Assembly (NCBI RefSeq): GCF_001431425.1
Contig: NZ_LDJG01000002.1
Location: 177,990 to 241,989, forward strand
Direction: 5' to 3'
Origin: Stenotrophomonas nitritireducens
GTDB lineage: Bacteria > Pseudomonadota > Gammaproteobacteria > Xanthomonadales > Xanthomonadaceae
DNA: 64,000 bases
A model generated the notes under the pieces. It did no database searches. It was not told the origin of the DNA and saw nothing but the letters and a program-made list of their open reading frames with translations. The translations under genes were made by a program, and so were the position numbers. Positions 1-8,502 of this stretch are shown here, one piece after another (positions within the stretch are counted from its first letter, which is position 1; every line of letters begins with the position of its first letter).

Positions 1-942
1 AATCCGAACGCGGTGGCGATGCGCGTGCTGCCGCCGCTGCTGTACGGCAAGGGGCATCCGTACGCGATCCCGTTCACCGGCAGCGGCGACGAGGCGGCGA
101 TCCAGGCGCTGGGCCGCGAAGACCTGGTGGCCTTCCACAAGGACTGGGTGCGCCCGGAGAACGCGACCCTGGTCGTGGTCGGCGACACCACGCTGAAGGA
201 GATCGTGCCGCTGCTGGACCGCCAGCTCGGTGACTGGAAGGGCGATGGAGTGGCGCCGAAGGTGGGTGCGCCGTCCCCGGTCGCGCGTCCGGACAAGGCC
301 CGCGTGTACCTGATCGACCAGCCCGGTGCGGTGCAGGCCAACCTGTTCGCCGGCGAAGTCGTGCCATCGACCATGGACCCGGGCGCGACCCGCTTCGACA
401 TCGCCAACGGCGTGCTCGGCGGCGACTTCACCTCGCGCCTGAACATGAACCTGCGCGAGGACAAGCACTGGTCCTATGGCGCGCGTTCGAGCGCCAGCGG
501 CGCGCTGGGGCAGCGGCCGTGGATGGCGGTGGCGCCGGTGCAGATCGACAAGACCGGCGAGGCGATGAAGGAAATGCAGGCCGAGATCAGCCAGTTCGCC
601 AGCGGCCAGCGTCCGCCGACGACCGAGGAGGTCGCCCGCATCCGCAACATCCAGACGCTGAGCCTGCCGGGCGCCTACGAGACCGCCTCGGCGGTGATGA
701 ACACCATCGGCGGCATCGTGCGCTACCAGCGCCCGGACGACTATGTGTTCAAGCGCAAGGCCGAGATCGAGGCGATGACCCCGGCGCAGGTGGCCGAAGC
801 GGCGAAGACGCTGGATCCGTCGAAGCTGACCTGGGTGGTGGTCGGTGATCTCAAGCAGACCGAGGCGCCGGTGCGCGCGCTCGGCCTGGGCGAGGTGATC
901 GTGATCGACAGCGACGGCAACCCGGTGCCGGCCGCCAAGTAA
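1..942 (+). CDS. M16 family zinc-protease-like protein, C-terminal part (5' truncated by window)
   Basis: The reading frame is already open at base 1, so the N-terminus lies outside the window. The visible 313 residues form the C-terminal half of an insulinase-like (M16) peptidase: the segment with LNMNLREDKHWSYGARS matches the conserved R/Y region of the second M16 domain, which shapes the clamp around the substrate. The zinc motif HxxEH belongs to the first domain and is not visible, so it cannot be said whether this polypeptide is catalytic or an inactive partner. Such proteins in Xanthomonadaceae are usually exported or periplasmic. A 12-bp GC hairpin follows the stop codon. Confidence 0.85.
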   Translation, partial: NPNAVAMRVLPPLLYGKGHPYAIPFTGSGDEAAIQALGREDLVAFHKDWVRPENATLVVVGDTTLKEIVPLLDRQLGDWKGDGVAPKVGAPSPVARPDKARVYLIDQPGAVQANLFAGEVVPSTMDPGATRFDIANGVLGGDFTSRLNMNLREDKHWSYGARSSASGALGQRPWMAVAPVQIDKTGEAMKEMQAEISQFASGQRPPTTEEVARIRNIQTLSLPGAYETASAVMNTIGGIVRYQRPDDYVFKRKAEIEAMTPAQVAEAAKTLDPSKLTWVVVGDLKQTEAPVRALGLGEVIVIDSDGNPVPAAK

Positions 943-950
943 GGCATTGC

Positions 951-980
951 CGCGGCCCGCCCTTCGCGGGGCGGGCCGCG
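951..980. terminator. GC-rich hairpin after the M16 gene
   Basis: A perfect 12-bp stem (951-962 with 969-980) with loop TTCGCG begins 8 bases after the M16 stop codon. It lacks a T-tract, so it may be a processing or stability hairpin rather than a classical intrinsic terminator. Confidence 0.5.
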
Positions 981-1041
981 GATCATCATCGATTCATCCA
1001 TGAACGGCACAATCCGTTCCGATCTCCACAAGGACCTGTCC

Positions 1042-1353
1042 ATGCGCGCTCTGATCCTTACCGCCCTGATTGCCAGCACCGCCGCCTGCACCTGGGTGCC
1101 GATCGAAAGCGGCGGCAAGTCGGTGCGGGTGCTGCCGGCCGGCCCCGTGGCGCCGGGCTGCGTCGCCAAGGGCGAGATCGTGGTCTCGGTCAAGAGCAAG
1201 GTGGGTTTCTACAACCGCAACCCGCTGCGCGTGCAGGAAGAGCTGGAAACCCTGGCGCGCAACGAGGCGCCCAGCGCCGGTGCCAACGCGATCCAGGCGT
1301 CGGCTCCGCCGGCGGACGGCAGCCAGCGCTTCAGCGCCTGGCAGTGCCGTTGA
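1042..1353 (+). CDS. DUF4156-type small lipoprotein
   Basis: 103 residues. The N-terminus (MRALILTALIASTAAC) is a lipoprotein signal peptide with the lipidated Cys at residue 16, so the mature protein should be membrane-anchored. The body (VAPGCVAKGEIVVSVKSKVG) and the Cys near the C-terminus resemble DUF4156 proteins, whose function is unknown. The ATG at 1042 is chosen over one at 1000 because it gives a proper signal peptide and has AAGGA-like bases upstream. It stands alone between two hairpins and does not look like part of an operon. Confidence 0.75.
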   Translation: MRALILTALIASTAACTWVPIESGGKSVRVLPAGPVAPGCVAKGEIVVSVKSKVGFYNRNPLRVQEELETLARNEAPSAGANAIQASAPPADGSQRFSAWQCR

Positions 1354-1686
1354 CGCGGCCGCCGGCTCGCGCCTGCTCCTTCAACGGTTGCATTGAATGA
1401 GGGCGGTCGCGGACCGCCTTCCGTAGCGTGGCGATGCGCCGGCCGTGGGCGGCGTCCCGATCGAAGCGGCGCTTCGTCCCATGCGCTTTCTACTTGACCA
1501 TGTCCCGGCCCGGGGCATCCCTGTCGTCGGCCTGCCGTCCTGCCGGAAGCTCCCGGCCGGAGCGCATTCCGTCTGGCCGCAGGCGGGGCCGCCTCCATAC
1601 GCACGGCCCGAAAATCGTTAAAGATGCGTCAAGGGCGGCCAGCCGCTAGAATAGCGCCCCCTTCGCCTGAGTCCTGGCGCCTCCCG
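1354..1686. other. 333-bp intergenic stretch upstream of oleA
   Basis: No gene is supported here; small open frames lack family similarity and codon bias. A 7-bp hairpin (1402-1408 with 1412-1418) may end the lipoprotein transcript. The part close to oleA should hold the oleA promoter, but I could not identify convincing -35/-10 boxes. Confidence 0.5.
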
Positions 1687-2703
1687 ATGCCTTTCCAGAA
1701 TGTCTCGATCGCGGGACTGGCGCATGTCGACGCGCCGCATACGCTGACCTCCAAGGAAATCAACGAGCGGCTGCAGCCGACGCTGGAACGCCTGGGCATC
1801 CGCGCCGACATGCTGGGCGATGTCGCCGGCATCCACGCGCGCCGCCTGTGGGACCAGGGCACGCAGGCCTCGGACGCGGCCACGATGGCCGGGCGCAAGG
1901 CGCTGGAAGATGCCGGCGTGTCCGCCGACCGCATCGGCCTGCTGGTCAACACCTCGGTCAGCCGCGACTACCTGGAGCCGTCCACCGCCTCCATCGTTTC
2001 CGGCAACCTGGGCATCGGCGAGGACTGCGTCACCTTCGACATCGCCAACGCCTGCCTGGCCTTCATCAACGGCATGGACGTGGCCGCGCGCATGATCGAG
2101 CGCGGCGACATCGACTACGCGCTGATCGTCGACGGCGAAAGCTCCAACCTGGTCTATGAAAAGACCCTGGAGCGCATGATGGCGCCGGACGTCACCGCCC
2201 AGCAGCTGCGCGACGAGTTCGCCGCGCTGACCACCGGTTCGGGCGCTGCCGCCATGGTGCTGGCCCGCGCCGAGCTGGTGCCCGACGCGCCGCGCTACAA
2301 GGGCGGCGTGACCCGCGCGGCCAACCAGTGGAACAAGCTGTGCGTGGGCAACCTGGACCGCATGGTCACCGACACCCGCCTGCTGCTGATCGAAGGCATC
2401 AAGCTGGCCACCAAGACCTTTGAAGCCACGCGCATCGCGCTGGGCTGGGCGGTGGACGAAATCGACCAGTTCGTCATCCACCAGGTCAGCCAGCCGCACA
2501 CCAACGCCTTCATCAAGGCCTTCGGCATCGACCCGAAGAAGGTGATGACCATCTTCGGCGAGCACGGCAATGTCGGCCCGGCCTCGGTGCCGATCGTGCT
2601 GAGCAAGCTGCGCCAGCTGGGCAAGCTCAAGAAGGGCGACCGCGTCGCGCTGATGGGGATCGGTTCGGGCCTGAACTGCACCATGGCCGAGGTGGTCTGG
2701 TAA
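1687..2703 (+). CDS. oleA: OleA, acyl-CoA head-to-head Claisen condensation enzyme
   Basis: 338 residues with a thiolase/KAS III fold. OleA joins two fatty acyl-CoAs by a non-decarboxylative Claisen condensation to give a beta-keto acid, the first step of long-chain olefin synthesis. Visible catalytic residues are the nucleophilic Cys123 (IANACLAF), Glu97 (YLEPST, the second-channel base that separates OleA from FabH), His265 (FVIHQVSQ) and Asn295 (EHGNVGPA). Their spacing matches the characterised Xanthomonas OleA. ATG 1687 is chosen because an upstream in-frame ATG at 1624 adds a non-conserved tail. A strong terminator follows, so oleA is transcribed apart from oleB, oleC and oleD. Confidence 0.95.
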   Translation: MPFQNVSIAGLAHVDAPHTLTSKEINERLQPTLERLGIRADMLGDVAGIHARRLWDQGTQASDAATMAGRKALEDAGVSADRIGLLVNTSVSRDYLEPSTASIVSGNLGIGEDCVTFDIANACLAFINGMDVAARMIERGDIDYALIVDGESSNLVYEKTLERMMAPDVTAQQLRDEFAALTTGSGAAAMVLARAELVPDAPRYKGGVTRAANQWNKLCVGNLDRMVTDTRLLLIEGIKLATKTFEATRIALGWAVDEIDQFVIHQVSQPHTNAFIKAFGIDPKKVMTIFGEHGNVGPASVPIVLSKLRQLGKLKKGDRVALMGIGSGLNCTMAEVVW

Positions 2704-2760
2704 CACCGGCGCCCGCAGCGCCGCCATGGTCTGCCAGGCCGCACTGGCGTGAAACCCCGA

Positions 2761-2792
2761 AACGCCCGCAAGCAGCACTTGCGGGCGTTTTG
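2761..2792 (+). terminator. intrinsic terminator of oleA
   Basis: A perfect 12-bp stem (2761-2772 with 2778-2789), 5-base loop CAGCA and a short T run lie 58 bases after the oleA stop. The stem is symmetrical enough to act on both strands and could also block reads from the antisense gene ending at 2980. Confidence 0.75.
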
Positions 2793-2979
2793 CGTGGCGG
2801 CCCCCGCCCGCACTTCGCCGGCCATCACCCCGTGCCTTGTACGGGCGTGGGCTCGCCCTGTGCGGGCTCTACGGGGGATGGTGTGTGCCGGGAGGGCCCG
2901 GAACCTTCGCCGGGCCGGAGAGGCCGGGGATGCAACCCCGGCCAGGGGTTCGGCGTCTGGGCAGGCCTGCCCCGCCCGC

Positions 2980-3708
2980 TCAGTTCAGCCCGCAGCACTT
3001 CTTGTATTTCTTTCCGCTGCCGCAGGGGCAGTCATCGTTGCGGCCGGGTTCCGCGTCGCGGCGGATCGGCACGCGCGGGGTCAGGGCGTCGACGCGGTGG
3101 CGGTTGAGGTCGGCCAGCATCGCCGGCAGCTCCATGGTGATGTCCAGTCGTTCGCGGTAGGTGACCTTGGCCGGCGGCGCCCCGGGGTTCTCCGGATCGA
3201 TCCGTTCGCCGCTGGCCAGCTGGTCGAGCAGGTCGAAGATCTCTTCGATCCACTCGTGTTCGTCCAGCCACTTGTCCCATTCCGCTTCATGCAGCATGAC
3301 CGCGGTGAAGAAGCCCAGCGCCCAGTCCCGGCCCACATCGAGCTCGGATTCGGCCAGGGCGTCCTCGGCCTGCTCCGGGTCTTCCGGCAGCCACATCAGC
3401 GGCGCGAGGTGGTCGGGCAGGTCCTCGCCCTCGAACCGCGCACGTGCGGCGCACATGTTCCAGTGGCCCATCAGCAGGTTCTGGACCTGGAGGGCTTCGT
3501 CCTCGTCGTTCCAGCGCGGCACCTGGCCGCCCCAGACCTGCGGCTGCCATTGGCTGGGCGGCGCGGACGCCGGCGCAACCACCAGGGCCGAGAGGAAGCC
3601 GTCCAGCGCCTCGAGGTTGAGGCCCTTGAACGGCACCGCGCGCTGCTCAAGCAGGCTGGACAGCCGTTCGATCTGGTTGTCGTCGAGGAAGGGGGGAGGC
3701 GTGGACAT
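2980..3708 (-). CDS. UPF0149/YecA-like protein with C-terminal SEC-C zinc motif
   Basis: 242 residues. The first ~180 residues match the UPF0149 (YgfB/YecA) helical family: [20 protein letters not shown] near the N-terminus and a D/E-rich stretch with WALGFF in the middle. The C-terminus ends in [17 protein letters not shown], a SEC-C zinc-binding motif like that at the end of SecA. The role is unknown; zinc and perhaps ribosome or SecA contact can only be inferred from the motif. The start at 3708 (MSTPPPF) fits the family; 3738 is an alternative adding 10 residues. It is antisense, between oleA and oleB. Confidence 0.85.
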   Translation of the reverse strand: MSTPPPFLDDNQIERLSSLLEQRAVPFKGLNLEALDGFLSALVVAPASAPPSQWQPQVWGGQVPRWNDEDEALQVQNLLMGHWNMCAARARFEGEDLPDHLAPLMWLPEDPEQAEDALAESELDVGRDWALGFFTAVMLHEAEWDKWLDEHEWIEEIFDLLDQLASGERIDPENPGAPPAKVTYRERLDITMELPAMLADLNRHRVDALTPRVPIRRDAEPGRNDDCPCGSGKKYKKCCGLN

Positions 3709-3848
3709 GGCGGCCGCTGTCGTGGGGTGGGCGTGCATGGTAGTCGCTGCGGGTCCGGATCCCGCATCCGGGTGGATCGGGCCGGCAGCCGCAATCTTCC
3801 GCTTTTGCGGCATCCGGTGCCGACTGGTCCGGTCGTGGGTGCGCCGGC

Positions 3849-4466
3849 TCAGCCGGCCAGCGCGTCGGCCACCCGCGCGCGCAATACCGGCAGCAGATCG
3901 TGTTCGAACCACGGGTTGCGGCTGAGCCACAGCCGGTTTCGCGGGCTGGGGTGGGGCAGCGGCAGCACGCCGCGCTGCAGGTGCTGTCGCCAGCCCTGCA
4001 CGGTCTCGGTGAGCGTGCGTCCGCGGCGGTCGCCGAGCAGGCCGGCCTGCGCGTACTGGCCGATCGCCAGCGTCAGGCGCAGCTGCTCCAGCCGTGGCAG
4101 CAACCGCGGATGCCAGGTGGGGGCGCATTCGGGCCGCGGCGGCAGGTCGCCGTTCCTGCCGGTGCCCGGAAAGCAGAAGCCCATCGGCACGATGGCGACC
4201 CTGGCCGCGTCGTAGAACACCGCCCGGTCGATCCCCAGCCAGCCGCGCAGGCGCTCGCCGCTGGGGTCGTTGAAGGGAATGCCGGTCTCGTGCACCTTGC
4301 GCCCGGGCGCCTGGCTGACGATCAACAGGCGCGCCCGTGGCGAAGCCTGCAGCACCGGACGACAGCCCAGGGGGAGGTGGGTTTCGCACAGGCGGCAGGC
4401 GCGGACGCGCGTCATCAGGGCATCGAACGTTGCGCTCACGGTTGCTCCATCCTCGGCCGTTGCCAT
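3849..4466 (-). CDS. uracil-DNA glycosylase family protein
   Basis: 205 residues. An N-terminal Cys pair (CRLCETHLP), the motif [20 protein letters not shown] and the C-terminal HPSPRN place it in the uracil-DNA glycosylase superfamily, which removes uracil or other damaged bases from DNA. The GxAPG and HPS(P)RN motifs are the substrate pocket and the catalytic-His loop. It belongs to the short single-domain branch often annotated only as 'uracil-DNA glycosylase family', so substrate specificity is uncertain. Encoded antisense between oleA and oleB, 83 bases upstream of and divergent from oleB, so the two share a promoter region (4467-4548). Confidence 0.85.
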   Translation of the reverse strand: MATAEDGATVSATFDALMTRVRACRLCETHLPLGCRPVLQASPRARLLIVSQAPGRKVHETGIPFNDPSGERLRGWLGIDRAVFYDAARVAIVPMGFCFPGTGRNGDLPPRPECAPTWHPRLLPRLEQLRLTLAIGQYAQAGLLGDRRGRTLTETVQGWRQHLQRGVLPLPHPSPRNRLWLSRNPWFEHDLLPVLRARVADALAG

Positions 4467-4548
4467 TGTGCCGCCATCGGCCGCAGGAGGGCCGGCAGGC
4501 GCATTGGCCTACAATGCGCGCCCAGTCCGCGATTGCGTGAAACCGCCG

Positions 4549-5439
4549 ATGCAGTTCCCCGGTTACCCCGCCACCACCCACCGTTTCGAGGTCCGCCCGG
4601 GCCTGTCGATGAACTACATCGACGCAGGCCCGCGCGATGGCGAGGTGATCGTCATGCTGCACGGCAATCCGTCGTGGAGCTACCTGTGGCGGCACCTGGT
4701 CAACGGCCTGGACGACAAATACCGCTGCATCGTGCCGGACCACATCGGCATGGGCCTGTCCGACAAGCCGGACGACAGCCGCTACGACTACACCCTGCAG
4801 TCGCGCGTGGACGACGTCGCCGCGCTGCTCGACCACCTCGGCATCACCGGGCCGATCACGCTCGCCGTGCACGACTGGGGCGGCATGATCGGTTTCGGCT
4901 GGGCGCTGGCGCACAACGCGCAGGTCAGGCGCCTGGTCATCACCAACACCGCCTCCTTCCCGCTGCCGGCGGAAAAGCCGATGCCGTGGCAGATCGCCAT
5001 GGGCCGGCACTGGAAGCCGGGCGAGTGGTTCATCCGCACCTTCAACGCGTTCTCGGCAGGCGCCTCGTGGCTGGGCGTGAGCCGGCGCATGCCGGCCGAC
5101 GTGCGCCGCGCCTACGTGGCGCCGTACGACAGCTGGGACAACCGCATCTCCACCATCCGCTTCATGCAGGACATCCCGCTGTCGCCGGCCGACCGGGCCT
5201 GGCCGCTGCTGGAGCGCGCCGCCGCGGCGCTGCCTTCCTTCGCCGACCGCCCGGCGTTCATCGCCTGGGGCCTGCGCGACATCTGCTTCGACCACCATTT
5301 CCTGGCCGGCTTCCGCAGGGCGCTGCCGCAGGCCGAGGTCATGGCCTTCGAGGACGCCAACCACTACGTGCTGGAAGACAAGCACGAGGTAATCGTGCCG
5401 GCGGTACGGGCGTTCCTGGAACGCAATCCGATCGGCTGA
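4549..5439 (+). CDS. oleB: OleB, alpha/beta-hydrolase (beta-lactone decarboxylase)
   Basis: 296 residues. Haloalkane-dehalogenase-like alpha/beta hydrolase. OleB removes CO2 from the beta-lactone made by OleC and releases the cis-olefin. Key residues: oxyanion region HGNPSW (39-44), nucleophilic Asp109 in VHDWGG, catalytic His272 in DANHYVLED, and an acid in GLRDICFD (residues 244-248). The start is the ATG at 4549; an upstream in-frame ATG would run into the opposite-strand glycosylase gene. Followed by a GTAG-headed palindrome, then an antisense gene, so oleB looks like its own transcription unit. Confidence 0.93.
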   Translation: MQFPGYPATTHRFEVRPGLSMNYIDAGPRDGEVIVMLHGNPSWSYLWRHLVNGLDDKYRCIVPDHIGMGLSDKPDDSRYDYTLQSRVDDVAALLDHLGITGPITLAVHDWGGMIGFGWALAHNAQVRRLVITNTASFPLPAEKPMPWQIAMGRHWKPGEWFIRTFNAFSAGASWLGVSRRMPADVRRAYVAPYDSWDNRISTIRFMQDIPLSPADRAWPLLERAAAALPSFADRPAFIAWGLRDICFDHHFLAGFRRALPQAEVMAFEDANHYVLEDKHEVIVPAVRAFLERNPIG

Positions 5440-5461
5440 GCCCCGGCGTGCCCCTGCTTCC

Positions 5462-5529
5462 GTAGGAGCGACTTCAGTCGCGATGGGGTCTTGCCGGCAA
5501 AGCCCTTTCGCAACTGAAGTCGCTCCTGC
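5462..5529. repeat. GTAG-headed palindromic repeat pair (SMAG/REP-like)
   Basis: GTAGGAGCGACTTCAGTCGC and its near-complementary copy (GCAACTGAAGTCGCTCCTGC) face each other across about 28 bases. Such GTAG-headed imperfect palindromes are known as SMAG elements in Stenotrophomonas. It lies in the convergent gap after oleB. Similar copies are at 20733, 32049, 47173, 51784-52318 and 60062. Confidence 0.75.
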
Positions 5530-5682
5530 AGTGCGGGAGGCTTGGCGCCCTGTGCGACCGGCGAAGAGCTCCGCTTGAATCAAGGGCGCGCGCGCCGACA
5601 GGCGCGGAGGGATGGGGAGGACGATGAGCCGAGGCCCACGATCTACGCGGTGGCCGTGGGGCGGCGCAGCGCGGATTCGCGC

Positions 5683-6114
5683 TTACGCCGCGACAGGCGT
5701 GTTCGGTGGCGACGAAGGGCTGTTGCCGTTGTCGTCCGGGTGGTCGCCGTCGTTGTCCGCTTCGTCGCGCCAGCGCCAGTCAGCCAGGGTGAGCGGCGCC
5801 ATGCCGTGGGCGATGCGCGCACGGTCGCACTGCGAACTGGCCTTGCCGTATTCCCATGATGCATCCACCTCGCGGCACACGCTGGGCCGGTTGGGGTGGA
5901 TGCTGCAGCGCGAATACACGCCGATCTCCGAATCCAGCGCCACGCAGCGGATCGGGTCCGAATAGGTGCCGCGCATGCACAGGCGGTGCGCATCCAGGCG
6001 CTCGGTCAGTTCGTGCGGCACGCCACCCTCGGTGAACTCGTCCGATTCCATCCAGTGGAAGGCGACGCGGTACTGGGTGCAGCAGGCGCCGCAGGTGAGG
6101 CAGGGATGGAGCAT
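5683..6114 (-). CDS. YkgJ-type cysteine cluster protein
   Basis: 143 residues. The start MLHPCLTCGACCTQYRVAF carries the CxxCxxCC signature of YkgJ/UPF0153 proteins, and further Cys residues (LCMRG, RCVALD, RCSIHPNRPSVCR) complete the pattern, suggesting a metal site. Function is unknown. The low-complexity acidic tail (DEADNDGDHPDDNGNS) is not part of the conserved domain. ATG 6114 is chosen because the domain starts there; 6186 would add a non-conserved extension. Antisense, divergent from oleC with 101 bases between, so it likely shares a regulatory region with it. Confidence 0.85.
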   Translation of the reverse strand: MLHPCLTCGACCTQYRVAFHWMESDEFTEGGVPHELTERLDAHRLCMRGTYSDPIRCVALDSEIGVYSRCSIHPNRPSVCREVDASWEYGKASSQCDRARIAHGMAPLTLADWRWRDEADNDGDHPDDNGNSPSSPPNTPVAA

Positions 6115-6215
6115 GGCGGCCGGCCTTCGCGCGGCTGATATGGGCGGGGAGGCGGAAAATTTTCCACGCGCCGGGGCCGCGCGCAAGAATTTTCTTCAGC
6201 GGCGACAATAGGAAG

Positions 6216-7856
6216 ATGAACGAACCGTGCAACATCGCCGCGCGCCTGCCCGAGCTGGCGCGCGAACGGCCCGACCAGGTCGCCATCCGCTGCCCGGGCC
6301 GGCCCGGCGCCGGCGGCATGGCCGCCTACGACGTAACCCTGGACTACTGCAGCCTGGACGCGCGCAGCGACGCCATCGCCGCCGGCCTGTCCGCCCACGG
6401 CATCGGCCGCGGCGTGCGCACGGTGGTGATGGTGCGTCCGGGGCCGGAGTTCTTCCTGCTGATGTTCGCCCTGTTCAAGAGCGGCGCGGTGCCGGTGCTG
6501 GTCGATCCGGGCATCGACAGGCGCGCGCTGCGCCGGTGCCTGGACGAAGCGCAGCCGCAGGCCTTCATCGGCATCGGGCTGGCGCATGTGGCGCGGCTGC
6601 TGCTGGGCTGGGCGAAGTCGGCCAGGCGGCTGGTCACCGTCGGCACCCGCTGGGGCTGGGGCGGCACCACCCTGGCGAAGATCGAGGCGGCCGGTGCCGG
6701 CGCCGGCAGCCAGCTGGCCGATACCGCACCCGACGACGTGGCCGCGATCCTGTTCACCAGCGGCTCCACCGGCGTGCCCAAGGGCGTGGTCTATCGCCAC
6801 CGCCATTTCGTCGGCCAGGTCGAGCTGCTGCGCAACGCCTTCGGCATGGAGGCCGGCGGCGTGGACCTGCCGACCTTCCCGCCGTTCGCGCTGTTCGACC
6901 CCGCGCTGGGCCTGACCTCGGTGATCCCGGACATGGACCCGACCCGGCCCGGCAGCGCCGACCCGCGCCGGCTGCACGATGCCATCGCCCGCTTCGGCGT
7001 GACCCAGCTGTTCGGCTCGCCGGCACTGATGCGGGTGCTGGCCGAGCACGGCCAGCCGCTGCCGACGGTAACGCGCGCGACCTCAGCCGGCGCACCTGTG
7101 CCGCCGCAGGTGGTGGCGAAGATCCGCGAGCTGCTGCCCGCACACGCGCAGTTCTGGACGCCGTACGGCGCCACCGAATGCCTGCCGGTGGCGGTGATCG
7201 AAGGCCGCGAGCTGGAGGACACCCGCGAGGCGACCGAGGCCGGCGCCGGCACCTGCGTCGGCCGCGTGGTGGCGCCGAACGTGGTGCGCATCATCGCCAT
7301 CGACGATGCGCCGATCCCCGACTGGAGCGGCGCGCGCGAACTGCCCGCCGGCATCGTCGGCGAGATCACCGTGGCCGGCCCCACCGCCACCGACAGCTAC
7401 TACAACCGCCCGCAGGCCACCGCGGCGGCCAAGATCCGCGAAACCCTGGCCGATGGCGGGCAGCGCATCGTGCACCGCATGGGCGACGTCGGCTGGTTCG
7501 ACGACCAGGGCCGGCTGTGGTTCTGCGGGCGCAAGACCCAGCGCGTGGAAACCGCCGCCGGGCCGCTGTACACCGAGCAGGCCGAGCCGGTGTTCAATAC
7601 CGTGCCCGGCGTGCGCCGCACCGCGCTGGTCGGCGTGGGTGAGTTCGGCAGGCAGTTGCCGGTGCTGTGCTACGAGCTGCTGCCCGGCGCCGATGCGGCG
7701 ACGGTCGAGCCGCAGCTGCGCGCGCTGGCCGCGCGCCATCCGCACCTGGCCGGTATCTGCCACTACTTGCGCCATCCCGCTTTCCCGGTCGATATCCGCC
7801 ACAACGCCAAGATCGGCCGCGAGAAACTTGCCGCCTGGGCCACGGGCTTGGTGTGA
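6216..7856 (+). CDS. oleC: OleC, AMP-dependent beta-lactone synthetase
   Basis: 546 residues of the acyl-adenylating (ANL) superfamily. OleC adenylates the beta-hydroxy acid made by OleD and cyclises it to a cis-beta-lactone. The P-loop FTSGSTGVPKG (about residues 181-191), the YGATE motif (about 316-320) and a C-terminal lysine in HNAKIGREKL are visible. It lies between oleB and oleD in the pathway cluster but is separated from oleB by an antisense gene and from oleD by a repeat-flanked DUF559 gene. The upstream gap (6115-6215) is AT-richer than its surroundings and probably carries its promoter. Confidence 0.95.
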   Translation: MNEPCNIAARLPELARERPDQVAIRCPGRPGAGGMAAYDVTLDYCSLDARSDAIAAGLSAHGIGRGVRTVVMVRPGPEFFLLMFALFKSGAVPVLVDPGIDRRALRRCLDEAQPQAFIGIGLAHVARLLLGWAKSARRLVTVGTRWGWGGTTLAKIEAAGAGAGSQLADTAPDDVAAILFTSGSTGVPKGVVYRHRHFVGQVELLRNAFGMEAGGVDLPTFPPFALFDPALGLTSVIPDMDPTRPGSADPRRLHDAIARFGVTQLFGSPALMRVLAEHGQPLPTVTRATSAGAPVPPQVVAKIRELLPAHAQFWTPYGATECLPVAVIEGRELEDTREATEAGAGTCVGRVVAPNVVRIIAIDDAPIPDWSGARELPAGIVGEITVAGPTATDSYYNRPQATAAAKIRETLADGGQRIVHRMGDVGWFDDQGRLWFCGRKTQRVETAAGPLYTEQAEPVFNTVPGVRRTALVGVGEFGRQLPVLCYELLPGADAATVEPQLRALAARHPHLAGICHYLRHPAFPVDIRHNAKIGREKLAAWATGLV

Positions 7857-7864
7857 GGTAAAGC

Positions 7865-7991
7865 TAGCTCTCCCCAACCCTCCCCCATGCGCTGCGCGCA
7901 GAGGAGGGGATAGGGGCAGTTTGCCGTGTGCTGTCGGATTTGCCCCCTCCCTTTCGCCGCAGGCGAAGGGGAGGGTTGGGGAGGGGTAGCT
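7865..7991. repeat. inverted pair of CTCCCCAACCCTCCCC repeats, left flank of DUF559 gene
   Basis: AGCTCTCCCCAACCCTCCCC at the left and its inverted partner (GGGGAGGGTTGGGGAGGGGTAGCT-like) at the right enclose two internal hairpins, one around GCGCTGCGCGC and one around TTCGCCGCAGGCGAA. The block starts 9 bases after oleC. A diverged second block (8367-8475) lies on the other side of the DUF559 gene. Confidence 0.8.
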
Positions 7992-8024
7992 TTTGCACCT
8001 GCTTTCCAATGGACTAAGACAAGC

Positions 8025-8414
8025 ATGGACATGCTCCGTCGCCGCGCACGCCACTTGCGCAACAACGCGACCGATGCTGAACGCCACCTCTGGCTATTCC
8101 TTCGCAAGCGAAACCTTGCCGGCCATCGTTTCCGCCGGCAGATGCCACTGGCCGGCTATATCGCCGACTTCGTCTGTCCTGCGCTGAAACTCATCGTCGA
8201 ACTGGACGGCGGGCAGTATCTCGAGCAGGCCGACTACGACGCGCAGCGCACTGAAGTGCTAGAGGCTCTCGGCTACCGGGTGCTGCGCTACTGGAACGAC
8301 GATGTGCTGGTGAGGACGGGGGACGTCTTGGAGGATATCCTGCGCGCTGTTTCGCAGAACAACGGCACCCCTCCCCAGCCCTCTCCTTCGCCTGCGGCGA
8401 AAGGGAGGGGGTAA
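8025..8414 (+). CDS. DUF559 / Vsr-like endonuclease domain protein
   Basis: 129 residues. [39 protein letters not shown] and [12 protein letters not shown] are the three signature blocks of DUF559, a PD-(D/E)xK-type fold related to very-short-patch-repair nucleases; the E-x-D in IVELDGGQ and the D of ADFVC are the likely metal ligands. DNA nicking or cutting is inferred, not shown. The last ~15 codons ([14 protein letters not shown]) are read out of the repeat block that follows, so the repeat supplies the stop codon. The gene sits between oleC and oleD with repeats on both sides, unlike the pathway genes around it. Confidence 0.85.
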   Translation: MDMLRRRARHLRNNATDAERHLWLFLRKRNLAGHRFRRQMPLAGYIADFVCPALKLIVELDGGQYLEQADYDAQRTEVLEALGYRVLRYWNDDVLVRTGDVLEDILRAVSQNNGTPPQPSPSPAAKGRG

Positions 8415-8475
8415 AAGCCGCAGCATCGTGCATCCTTCATCTTGCCGCAGGCGAAGGGAAGGGCTGGGGAGGCGG
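8367..8475. repeat. inverted pair of CCCTCCCCAGCCCTCTCC repeats, right flank of DUF559 gene
   Basis: CTCCCCAGCCCTCTCCTTCG with an inner TTCGCCTGCGGCGAA hairpin faces an inverted copy ending GGGAAGGGCTGGGGAGG. It is a diverged version of the block at 7865-7991 and overlaps the 3' end of the DUF559 coding sequence. Confidence 0.8.
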
Positions 8476-8502
8476 AGCCCTCCAACAGGGACATCCGGAA
8501 GA

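Noticed and set aside
2800..2979. Structured GC-rich segment downstream of oleA as a possible small RNA
   Set aside because: Hairpins such as GCCGGGAGGGCCCGG are visible but are common in such GC-rich sequence; there is no promoter or terminator pair to support an RNA gene.
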